A stretch of DNA of 64,000 nt from Rhodohalobacter sulfatireducens (GTDB lineage: Bacteria > Bacteroidota > Rhodothermia > Balneolales > Balneolaceae): positions 34,639-98,638 of the forward strand of contig NZ_JAKLWS010000016.1 of NCBI RefSeq assembly GCF_022012475.1, given 5' to 3'. Each line of letters starts with the position of its first letter. Position 1 is the stretch's first letter. Below are positions 1 through 7,323 of this stretch, one piece after another. The translations under genes were made by a program, and so were the position numbers. Under the pieces are notes generated by a model. The model was not told the origin of the DNA. It did no database searches and was given only the letters and a program-made list of their open reading frames with translations.

Positions 1-2
1 TA

Positions 3-284
3 AAGGTACAGGAGAAAGAGTATTTTCCATACTTATACGAATCACTCTCTGTGGGTGGAAGAAACGGAACCCTGAGTTACAGGTTCAACAATAGTCCCGT
101 ATGGGGAAATTTTAATGGGAAAACCGGTTTTGTAACAGGAGTCCGGTCCCTTTCGGGTTACCTGGAAACAGAATCAGGACAGCGTCTGATCGTATCTATT
201 TTTACAAATAATTATACAGCAAAGACCTCGCATGTTGATTTAATTCATCAGCGAATCCTCGAATACCTTCATTCAGCATATTAA
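3..284 (+). CDS. D-alanyl-D-alanine carboxypeptidase (PBP4/peptidase S13 family), C-terminal part
   Basis: The reading frame is open from base 3, so the gene starts outside the window; only the last 93 codons are seen. The product would trim or cut peptidoglycan stem peptides in the periplasm. Visible family signs are the ESLSVGGRNGTL stretch, then a KTGF motif in the position of the KTG box of serine penicillin-recognising enzymes, followed by GVRSLSGYLETESGQ, which matches the usual end of PBP4-type enzymes where a strand reading LSGYV follows the KTG box. The SxxK and SxN motifs would lie upstream and cannot be checked. The stop codon is two bases before the next gene's ATG, so the two probably share a transcript. 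Internal GTG at 51 is not the true start. The family call is good; the exact activity is inferred. Confidence 0.72.
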   Translation, partial: KVQEKEYFPYLYESLSVGGRNGTLSYRFNNSPVWGNFNGKTGFVTGVRSLSGYLETESGQRLIVSIFTNNYTAKTSHVDLIHQRILEYLHSAY

Positions 285-286
285 AT

Positions 287-1657
287 ATGAGCTCAAAGAC
301 TACCATCCTGATTACCGACGATGAGCAGAGCATCCGCAATGTCCTGAAGGAGATTCTTGAGTTTGAGGATTACGCAACTCTTGAAGCCGAAAATGGCGAA
401 GAAGCCCTTGAAAAAGTTGAGAAAGAGCGGGTGGACCTCGTGATGCTGGACATTAAAATGAAGGGAATGGACGGTATTGAAGTATTAGAGAAACTGAAAA
501 AAACTAAACCCGAGATTCCGGTGATCATGATTTCCGGGCACGGCACGATTAAGATCGCCGTGGAAGCCACAAAGAATGGTGCGTTTGATTTCCTTGAAAA
601 ACCACCAGACCTAAACCGGCTATTGACAAGCGTTCGCAATGCTTTAAAAAGCGGCGAGCTGATCCAGGAGAACAGAGAAATTCGAAAAGAACTACATGGT
701 AATACGGAGATAATCGGTGAGAGCCCGGCGATCCTTAAAGTGAAAAAGATGATTGAAAAGGTGGCCGCCAGCAACAGCCGTGTTTTGATTACTGGTGAGA
801 ATGGAACAGGGAAGGAGTTGGTAGCCCGCGCGATTCATGAAAAAAGTAAACGGTCGTCAAAGAAATTTGTGGATGTAAACTGTGCAGCGATACCTCCGGA
901 TCTGCTGGAAAGCGAACTGTTTGGTCATGAGAAAGGAGCATTTACCGGTGCATCCTCCCAGCGAATCGGGAAGTTTGAACAAGCCGACGGCGGAACATTG
1001 TTTCTTGATGAGATCGGTGATATGAGTGCGGACTCCCAGGCAAAAGTACTCAGAGCACTCCAGGAAAACCAGATTACCCGCGTGGGCGGATCGGAACGAA
1101 TTGATGTTGACGTTCGAGTACTGTCGGCGACGAACCAGGATCTGCAAGAGCAGATTGAACACGGCAATTTTCGGGAAGACCTGTTTCACCGCCTGAATGT
1201 TATTCCCATACATCTGCCTCCACTGCGCGAGAGAAAGGATGATATCTCAATTTTAGCAAAGTGGTTTTTACAGCAGTTGTCTGAGCGGGAGATTGTATTT
1301 GCAGGCAAATCTTTTTCTGATGAGGCACTCGAACTGCTGGAAAAACAGTCGTGGTCGGGAAATATCCGGGAATTGCAAAACGTAGTTGAACGCCTTGCCC
1401 TTTTATCGACTGATGATGAAATATCTCCCGAGGATGTTGAACAGTTAGTTATCCAAAAAAAGAAGCAGAAGAATATGCTGGATGACATGCTGGATCAAAC
1501 CGATAATTTCCATGAATACAAAGAGGAAGCCGAGCGAATGTTTTTGCTCAAAAAACTTGAAAAATACGACTGGAATGTGTCCGCTACCGCCGAGGCAATT
1601 GACATTCAAAGAAGTCACATCTATAACAAGATGAAGAAATACGATATTGAAAGATAG
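287..1657 (+). CDS. Sigma-54-dependent response regulator (NtrC family)
   Basis: A 456-residue transcription activator with the standard three-part layout. Residues 1-120 are a receiver domain with acidic pocket D11-D12, phospho-acceptor D55 and conserved K105. Residues about 142-375 are the AAA+ domain, with Walker A GENGTGKE at 170-177, the sigma-54 contact loop GAFTGA at 217-222, Walker B LFLDEIGD at 238-245 and an arginine-finger region HRLNV...PPLRER at 301-315. The last 40 residues form a Fis-type helix-turn-helix. When phosphorylated it should open RNA polymerase-sigma-54 promoters by ATP hydrolysis. No histidine kinase gene is adjacent, so its partner is unknown; the PAS kinase at 61148 is on the other strand and far away. 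ATG at 287 follows the previous stop by two bases. Confidence 0.93.
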   Translation: MSSKTTILITDDEQSIRNVLKEILEFEDYATLEAENGEEALEKVEKERVDLVMLDIKMKGMDGIEVLEKLKKTKPEIPVIMISGHGTIKIAVEATKNGAFDFLEKPPDLNRLLTSVRNALKSGELIQENREIRKELHGNTEIIGESPAILKVKKMIEKVAASNSRVLITGENGTGKELVARAIHEKSKRSSKKFVDVNCAAIPPDLLESELFGHEKGAFTGASSQRIGKFEQADGGTLFLDEIGDMSADSQAKVLRALQENQITRVGGSERIDVDVRVLSATNQDLQEQIEHGNFREDLFHRLNVIPIHLPPLRERKDDISILAKWFLQQLSEREIVFAGKSFSDEALELLEKQSWSGNIRELQNVVERLALLSTDDEISPEDVEQLVIQKKKQKNMLDDMLDQTDNFHEYKEEAERMFLLKKLEKYDWNVSATAEAIDIQRSHIYNKMKKYDIER

Positions 1658-1674
1658 TCTTTTGTTTGTTGCTG

Positions 1675-1720
1675 GTTGTTAGTGGTTCGTTGAATAGCTA
1701 AACCACTAACCACTAACAAC
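1675..1720. repeat. GTT-rich inverted repeat between NtrC gene and folD
   Basis: Bases 1675-1687 (GTTGTTAGTGGTT) are perfectly complementary to 1708-1720 (AACCACTAACAAC), a 13-bp stem with a 20-base loop. Extending the pairing by three more bases needs a one-base bulge. The element ends 30 bases before the folD start. It lacks a T-run, so a rho-independent terminator is not the obvious reading. It resembles in composition the repeats at 28212/28643 and 52532. Confidence 0.7.
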
Positions 1721-1750
1721 AGACAACTAACTACGAACAAAATACGATCT

Positions 1751-2644
1751 ATGTCAGCCAAAATTATTGACGGAAGAAAAGTTGCAGATGAAACCATGTC
1801 CATCATCAAAGAGGATGTGGAAAACTGGGTAAAAGCAGGTAATCGACGTCCTTTTTTAAAGGTGGTGCAGGTGGGAACTGATCCTGCCTCCTCCACATAT
1901 ATAGGTGCAAAAACCCGCGCCTGTAAAAAAGTTGGAATTGATACAGACACCAAACATCTGCCGGATACCGTCTCAGCGAAAGAGTTAAAAGCCACAATCC
2001 GTTCATTTAACAAAGATGATTCAATCGATGGGCTTTTGGTTCAGCTTCCGTTGCCATCTCATCTCTCTTCGCATGATGTAATTGAGAGTATTGATCATCG
2101 CAAAGATGTTGATGGCTTTCACCCGATGAATGTGGGGCGATTGACGGTCGATCAGCCTACATTCCGATCGTGCACCCCCGCCGGAATTTTTGAGCTTTTC
2201 AAATACTACAGCATCCCGGTGAAGAGCAAACATGCGGTTGTTGTAGGAGCCAGTAATATAGTGGGTTCCCCGATGGCCATTATGCTCTCCAGAGAGAATG
2301 CATCCGGTAAAGCAACGACAACCATTTGTCATAAATTTACCCGCGATCTGACCAGCCATACGATCTCTGCAGATATACTCGTTGTAGCAGCGGGTCAACC
2401 TGAATTGATCAAGCCGGAGATGGTTAAGGAAGGAGCCGTTGTAATTGATGTGGGTATCAATCGTATTGCCGATGAGACATCAGAAAAAGGCTATAAACTG
2501 GTAGGCGATTGCGATTTTGAGGGCCTCAAAAAGAAAGTCAGTTGGATCACACCCGTTCCCGGAGGAGTGGGGCCCATGACAGTGGCTATGTTAATGAAAA
2601 ACACATTACTGGCAGCCAAAAAATCGATCTACCCGGATGAGTAA
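1751..2644 (+). CDS. folD: Bifunctional methylenetetrahydrofolate dehydrogenase / methenyltetrahydrofolate cyclohydrolase
   Basis: A 297-residue cytosolic enzyme that interconverts 5,10-methylene-, 5,10-methenyl- and 10-formyl-tetrahydrofolate with NADP, feeding purine and formyl-methionine synthesis. Length and motifs match FolD: the substrate-site region with VGTDPASSTYIGAKTRAC near residues 42-59, including the Tyr and Lys of the catalytic YxxxK pattern; DGLLVQLPLP near 95-105; HRKDVDGFHPMNVGRL; the nucleotide-binding VVVGASNIVGSPMA; and the closing PVPGGVGPMTVAMLM. The ATG at 1751 gives the standard N-terminus (SAKIIDGRKVAD). It stands alone, 93 bases after the regulator, with a GTT-rich inverted repeat just upstream. 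Its folate pathway partners thyA and folA are at 52609-53927. Confidence 0.97.
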   Translation: MSAKIIDGRKVADETMSIIKEDVENWVKAGNRRPFLKVVQVGTDPASSTYIGAKTRACKKVGIDTDTKHLPDTVSAKELKATIRSFNKDDSIDGLLVQLPLPSHLSSHDVIESIDHRKDVDGFHPMNVGRLTVDQPTFRSCTPAGIFELFKYYSIPVKSKHAVVVGASNIVGSPMAIMLSRENASGKATTTICHKFTRDLTSHTISADILVVAAGQPELIKPEMVKEGAVVIDVGINRIADETSEKGYKLVGDCDFEGLKKKVSWITPVPGGVGPMTVAMLMKNTLLAAKKSIYPDE

Positions 2645-2646
2645 AC

Positions 2647-2679
2647 CCCATCAGACGGTTGTTTTTTCCATCCGATGGG
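2647..2679. terminator. Imperfect hairpin after folD
   Basis: CCCATC at 2647 pairs with GATGGG ending at 2679 and the inner bases continue pairing with two mismatches. Six Ts lie inside the loop rather than after the stem, so this may be a weak or rho-dependent end of the folD transcript. Function is a guess. Confidence 0.35.
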
Positions 2680-2839
2680 TAGATAAATATCATGTGACCC
2701 TTCAGACCGCTTAAAGCGTTCAGACGTGATAGCATTCACGATTAAAAAAACAAGAAATAAAGTTATATTTAAGGATATAAGCTTTAAAAAAATTGCTCAA
2801 AATTTTCATTCATCTTACCAATATCTTAATTCAAATCTT

Positions 2840-4966
2840 ATGAACAAACTATTAACATCAGTCGCTGTTGTGATCTGTTTATTCATGTTTACAGCGTGCG
2901 GCGAAGAGGAATCAATGACAGAAAATCCATTATTTACACCAAGTACACTCCCATTCGAGGCTCCAAATTTTGATGAAATATCTGAAGAGCATTACCGGCC
3001 GGCTTTTGAAGAGGGCATGGAACGTGAGCTTGCTCAGATGGACTCCATCGCATCAAACCCGGAACCTCCAACGTTTGAGAATACAATCGTTGCGATGGAA
3101 AAAAGCGGTCGATTGCTTGAGCGGACTGAGTCGGTATTTTATAATCTTACATCTGCTCATACCAACGATCAGATACAGGAGATTCAATCTGAAATGGCAC
3201 CAAAACTGGCCTCCCACAGCGATAATATCTACCTGAATGCAGACCTGTTTGAAAGGGTACAGACCCTCTATGATCAGCGTGATGAGCTTGATCTTGACGA
3301 ATCTTCCCTGAAACTTCTTGAAGATACATACAGGGATTTTGTTAGAGCCGGTGCACAGTTGACAGAAGAAGAGCAGCAGCGAATGAGGGAAATCAATGAA
3401 CGAACTTCAACGCTTACAACCCAATTCCAGGATAATTTGTTAAAGCTGACGCAGGAACGGGCTGTTCTTGTTGATGATGTGGAAGAGCTCGACGGGTTGA
3501 GCGAGGACCGAATTGCCGCAGCAAAAGAAGCTGCCGAAGAGCGAGGACATGAGGGCCAATACCTTCTCTCGATTACAAATACTACCCGCGTACCGATTTT
3601 GAAAAGCCTGATTAACCGCGACCTGCGTGAACGGGTTTGGAAAGCATCAGCCTTTCGCGGAATTGGAGAGGACGGTGGGATCGATAATCGGCCTCTGGTT
3701 TTAGAACTTGTTGAACTGCGGGCCGAACGCGCCGCACTGCTTGGATATGACGACCATGCATCTTACAGGCATGATCCACAAACGGCCGAAAACCCAGAAA
3801 ATGTGTTGGATATGCTAACCGACCTGATTCCCGCTGTGATTGCAAACACCGAACAGGAGGCTTCAAAGATCACTGAGATGATGCGGGAAGACGGCGTTGA
3901 GGGCGAACTCCAACCATGGGACTGGGAATATTACGCAGAGAAAGTTCGTCAGGCTGAGTACGACATTGACGAGGCGGAAGTCCGTCCCTACTTCGAGCTG
4001 GACCGTGTACTGAAAGATGGTGTTTTCTTTACAATGAATCAGCTCTTTGGAATTAGATTCGAGGAACGGTTTGATTTACCCGTTTACCACGAAGATGTTC
4101 GCATATTTGACGTGCTTGATGAAGACGGTTCACAAATCGGCCTGTTTTATGCCGATTACTTTACCCGCGATTCGAAGAGAGGGGGTGCATGGATGAATTC
4201 ATTTGTCTCCCAATCACATCTGCTGGATAAAAAACCGGTGATTGTTAACGTAATGAATATTCCTCCCCCGGCAGAGGGTGAGCCGGCGCTTATCAGTTTT
4301 GACAATGTAAGCACGATGTTCCACGAGATGGGACACGCGGTTCACGGACTGTTTTCGGACGTTAAATATCCTTCGCAAAGTGGAACATCTGTACCGAGAG
4401 ATTTTGTAGAATTCCCGTCAACTTTTGAAGAGGACTGGGCGGTATTGCCGGAAGTCCTTGAGAATTACGCTGTACACCATGAAACGGGTGAGCGAATTCC
4501 TCAGGATCTATTGGATAAAGTAATTGCGGCCCGAAATTTCAACCAGGGCTTTGATACGCAGGAATATTTGGCAGCAACAATGGTTGATCTTGAATGGCAT
4601 CTGCTGGATACAACTGAGATTCCAAACGATGTGGTTGAATTTGAAGATGAGTCGCTTGCCAAATACGACCTGGATATGCAAGCCGTGCCTCCCCGCTACA
4701 AATCACCCTATTTTGCACATATTTTTGCAGGCGGATACTCTGCCAATTACTATGCATATATCTGGAGTGAAATTCTGGCTGCCGATGCATTTGCTTACAT
4801 GAGGGAAAGCGGTGGACTGACAAGAGAAAATGGAGATCGATTTCGTGAATATATCCTCTCCAAAGGCGGCAGCCGAGATGCCATGGATCTGTACGAAACT
4901 TACAGAAACGGCGAACCGGATGTTGTTCATCTGCTCCGAAGAAGAGGTTTAACGGCAGAGAATTAA
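2840..4966 (+). CDS. M3 family metallopeptidase lipoprotein (oligopeptidase / dipeptidyl carboxypeptidase type)
   Basis: A zinc oligopeptidase of 708 residues that would cut short peptides in the periplasm. I chose ATG 2840, not the longer frame from 2726, because it gives a clear lipoprotein signal: MNKLL, a hydrophobic run, then FTACG with the lipid-bearing Cys at residue 20. The mature part has the M3 pattern; the zinc site is H495-E496-M-G-H499 inside FHEMGHAVHG, followed by the third ligand region PSTFEEDWAV about 30 residues on. Total length agrees with Dcp/thimet oligopeptidase relatives. Upstream lies an A/T-rich 195-base spacer; downstream lie three small hairpins and a strong terminator, so it is likely monocistronic. 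Dcp versus oligopeptidase A specificity cannot be settled by eye. Confidence 0.9.
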   Translation: MNKLLTSVAVVICLFMFTACGEEESMTENPLFTPSTLPFEAPNFDEISEEHYRPAFEEGMERELAQMDSIASNPEPPTFENTIVAMEKSGRLLERTESVFYNLTSAHTNDQIQEIQSEMAPKLASHSDNIYLNADLFERVQTLYDQRDELDLDESSLKLLEDTYRDFVRAGAQLTEEEQQRMREINERTSTLTTQFQDNLLKLTQERAVLVDDVEELDGLSEDRIAAAKEAAEERGHEGQYLLSITNTTRVPILKSLINRDLRERVWKASAFRGIGEDGGIDNRPLVLELVELRAERAALLGYDDHASYRHDPQTAENPENVLDMLTDLIPAVIANTEQEASKITEMMREDGVEGELQPWDWEYYAEKVRQAEYDIDEAEVRPYFELDRVLKDGVFFTMNQLFGIRFEERFDLPVYHEDVRIFDVLDEDGSQIGLFYADYFTRDSKRGGAWMNSFVSQSHLLDKKPVIVNVMNIPPPAEGEPALISFDNVSTMFHEMGHAVHGLFSDVKYPSQSGTSVPRDFVEFPSTFEEDWAVLPEVLENYAVHHETGERIPQDLLDKVIAARNFNQGFDTQEYLAATMVDLEWHLLDTTEIPNDVVEFEDESLAKYDLDMQAVPPRYKSPYFAHIFAGGYSANYYAYIWSEILAADAFAYMRESGGLTRENGDRFREYILSKGGSRDAMDLYETYRNGEPDVVHLLRRRGLTAEN

Positions 4967-4973
4967 ATGTTCA

Positions 4974-5025
4974 CCCATAGAATGGGCAAGATCAGTCAAA
5001 GACTGATCGAGGGAGGATGACCCTC
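4974..5025. repeat. Three consecutive small hairpins downstream of the M3 peptidase
   Basis: Three separate perfect inverted repeats follow each other: CCCAT-aga-ATGGG (4974-4986), GATCAGTC-aaa-GACTGATC (4990-5008) and GAGGG-7nt-CCCTC (5009-5025). Stems are 5, 8 and 5 bp, the first two with three-base loops. They precede the terminator at 5053. No coding frame accounts for them. Confidence 0.7.
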
Positions 5026-5052
5026 AGATTTTTCAATATTAAACTCATTCCC

Positions 5053-5090
5053 AAATCCGCGAAGTTTCGAAAACTTCGCGGATTTTTTTT
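5053..5090 (+). terminator. Strong rho-independent terminator
   Basis: A perfect 15-bp stem (5053-5067 with 5071-5085) with loop CGA is followed on the plus strand by a T-run to base 5090. This is the clearest terminator in the window. It ends the M3 peptidase transcript and lies upstream of the sulfatase start, which also argues that the sulfatase does not begin at 5017. Confidence 0.9.
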
Positions 5091-5190
5091 AGTTAAAACC
5101 CACCTTTTTTTCATTAGCATCTCTCACTACAGTTTTTTATTTATGGGGATTGAAAATTATCTCCTTAAACAAATCGATGGTCTGCTAAGC

Positions 5191-6792
5191 ATGAATCGAA
5201 GTGTATTTTTGCTCATTTTTATTAGCTTCATTATTCACAACGGTTGTACAGGTCCCAATTCAACCGAAACGGAACGGCCTAATATTATTTTTGTGATGAC
5301 GGATGATCACGGGTACCAGGCGATCAGTGCCTATGGTTCCAATCTGATTGATACACCGAATATCGACCGGTTGGCGAACGAGGGGATGCTGTTCCGAAGA
5401 GCATATGTTTCCAACTCCATCTGTGCACCCAGTCGTGCTGCTATTCTCACCGGGAAGCATAGCCATATCAATGGACACATCAACAATGGGAGTGTTTTTG
5501 ATTCAACACAGGTTACCTTTCCAAAATTACTACAGGAAGAGGGATATGAAACGGCGATTGTTGGAAAATGGCACCTGAAATCTGAACCCACAGGCTTTGA
5601 TTTTTGGAAAGTATTACCGGGACAGGGGCATTATTACAACCCCGATTTCCGAACCCCTGAAGGCATGATTCAAGAGGAGGGACACTCAACGGAATTGATT
5701 ACTGATACAGCCATCGAATATCTCGATTCAATTCGTGACCGGGAAAAACCTTTTATGTTGATGTACCAATTAAAGGCACCGCACCGGCAGTGGTGGCCAT
5801 CGGCCGAAGATATTGGCGTATATACAGATCATGATTTTGAAGAACCGGAAAGCCTGTTTGATGATTATGAAAATCGAGGCACAGCGGCAAAAGAAGCGGA
5901 GATGAGAATAGCAGATCATATGGGACTCACATTGGATAATAAAATCCATCCGGATTCATTAGCGAAAACCGGAATTGAAGAGTTTAGCCCGAATATCTAT
6001 CCGCGTATTTATCTGGATGTGTACAGTCGTTTGACTGATGAGCAGAAAGAACGATGGGATGCCTATTATGGCCCCATCAACAAAGAGTTTGTGGAAAACA
6101 CGCCGAAAGAGGATGAGCTGACGAGATGGAAATTCCGGCGTTATATGGAGGATTATTTGGGAGTCGTTCGAAGTGTAGACCGAAATTTGGGGAGGCTGTT
6201 GGAGTACCTGGATGAGAACGGGCTCACTGACAACACAATGATCGTCTACACATCGGACCAGGGATTCTATCTCGGCGAACATGGTTGGTTTGATAAGCGA
6301 TTTATGTATGAAGAATCTTTCCGAACTCCGCTCATCATCCGATATCCGTCAGTGATTCAGTCGGGATCAGAAAACAGTGACCTGGTTCAGAACATCGATT
6401 TTGCTCCAACGATTTTAGATGTGGCCGGGGTGCAAATCCCGGGCGAAATCCAGGGAGAAAGTTTAACGCCGCTCTTTGCGGGAAATAATACAGAATGGAG
6501 AGATCAGCTTTATTACCATTACTACGAGTATCCGGCTGAACATGCGGTGAAGCGGCACTACGGGATTCGGACGAATCGCTATAAACTCATCCACTTCTAC
6601 TATGATATTGATGAATGGGAACTATATGATCTTGAAAATGACCCGCAGGAGATGATGAATCTCTACAATGATCCTGATTATGCAGAAATAAAAGATAGCT
6701 TGCATCTAGAATTGGAAGACCTGAGAGAACACTACCGGGATTCGGACGAGCTGACCAATCAATTCCTGCAACGAGATCTGGCTGAGGAGTAG
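5191..6792 (+). CDS. Sulfatase (formylglycine-dependent), lipoprotein
   Basis: A 533-residue type I sulfatase that removes sulfate esters, most likely from polysaccharides outside the inner membrane. From ATG 5191 there is a lipoprotein signal (MNRSVFLLIF...NGC, Cys19). The metal-binding start RPNIIFVMTDDHG gives D38-D39, and the activation motif C78-A-P-S-R82 followed by LTGKH is the site where Cys becomes formylglycine. Later DGWFDKR-like and TPLIIRYP stretches fit the family. The frame is open back to 5017, but that region contains the terminator at 5053, so the shorter start is preferred; ATG 5143 is an alternative. No anaerobic sulfatase-maturing enzyme is nearby. With the GH95 fucosidase at 33405 it suggests use of sulfated fucose-rich glycans, though the two are far apart. 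Confidence 0.9.
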   Translation: MNRSVFLLIFISFIIHNGCTGPNSTETERPNIIFVMTDDHGYQAISAYGSNLIDTPNIDRLANEGMLFRRAYVSNSICAPSRAAILTGKHSHINGHINNGSVFDSTQVTFPKLLQEEGYETAIVGKWHLKSEPTGFDFWKVLPGQGHYYNPDFRTPEGMIQEEGHSTELITDTAIEYLDSIRDREKPFMLMYQLKAPHRQWWPSAEDIGVYTDHDFEEPESLFDDYENRGTAAKEAEMRIADHMGLTLDNKIHPDSLAKTGIEEFSPNIYPRIYLDVYSRLTDEQKERWDAYYGPINKEFVENTPKEDELTRWKFRRYMEDYLGVVRSVDRNLGRLLEYLDENGLTDNTMIVYTSDQGFYLGEHGWFDKRFMYEESFRTPLIIRYPSVIQSGSENSDLVQNIDFAPTILDVAGVQIPGEIQGESLTPLFAGNNTEWRDQLYYHYYEYPAEHAVKRHYGIRTNRYKLIHFYYDIDEWELYDLENDPQEMMNLYNDPDYAEIKDSLHLELEDLREHYRDSDELTNQFLQRDLAEE

Positions 6793-7323
6793 TTCTTAAT
6801 TATCGTCAGTTCGGGATAACAATGAATAAACTCATCTGCCGCAGGTGTTAAGCGAAGCGTCCTCGGTCAAAGAAGCCAGCTGGCGTTGTTGACTCACTTG
6901 TGGCACTGCATTGTATCAGCCGGAAGTCATTTGCCCATGACATCTTTTGCGAGCCAAGCGTCACGAATTCACTACCCGGATGAACGCTTCAAGGACCTGC
7001 GGACGCTTGAAGGTTCATAACTCATCTCTTTGGAAGTTTTGAATGAAGTGACATCTCTGGTCTACTGGCGGATTCATTTTTCTTGCAAAACAAATCCCGG
7101 ATTATCTCAATTTATGCTCTGAAATGGCGGATTGAACACTTGCGCCAGTTTAGAGGATTTGATCCATATTTCTTATTAAGATATCCTCATCTTTAATATA
7201 ATCATTTATAAAATGTATTAAATCATTCATAAAAAAATGATTTAAAAATATATAATTGAACTACAAAAATATATTATTTGTTTTATTACTAAATAGATAA
7301 AGTGGAATTAAATACAAACTAAC
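6793..7323. other. 530-bp intergenic region with no intact gene
   Basis: No credible complete gene. It holds a bulged hairpin at 6982-7016 (GAACGCTTCAAG against CTTGAAGGTTC) and an open stretch at 7047-7193 that weakly resembles a transposase end. From about 7180 to 7323 it is very A/T-rich and probably carries the promoter of the BON-domain gene. Confidence 0.6.
7047..7196 (+). pseudogene. Possible remnant of a transposase C-terminus
   Basis: Forty-nine open codons ending at TAA 7194-7196. The translated stretch IISIYALKWRIEHLRQF resembles the YxxRWxIE segment near the catalytic Glu of IS4-like DDE transposases. There is no start, no upstream domain and no terminal repeats. The match is short and could be chance. 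Confidence 0.25.

Noticed and set aside
5017..5190. Longer N-terminus for the sulfatase
   Set aside because: It covers the strong terminator at 5053-5090, and the lipoprotein signal starts at 5191.
6899..6916. Sigma-54 promoter at TGGCAC near 6900
   Set aside because: The second element TTGC is not at the required spacing, and no gene follows for about 400 bases.
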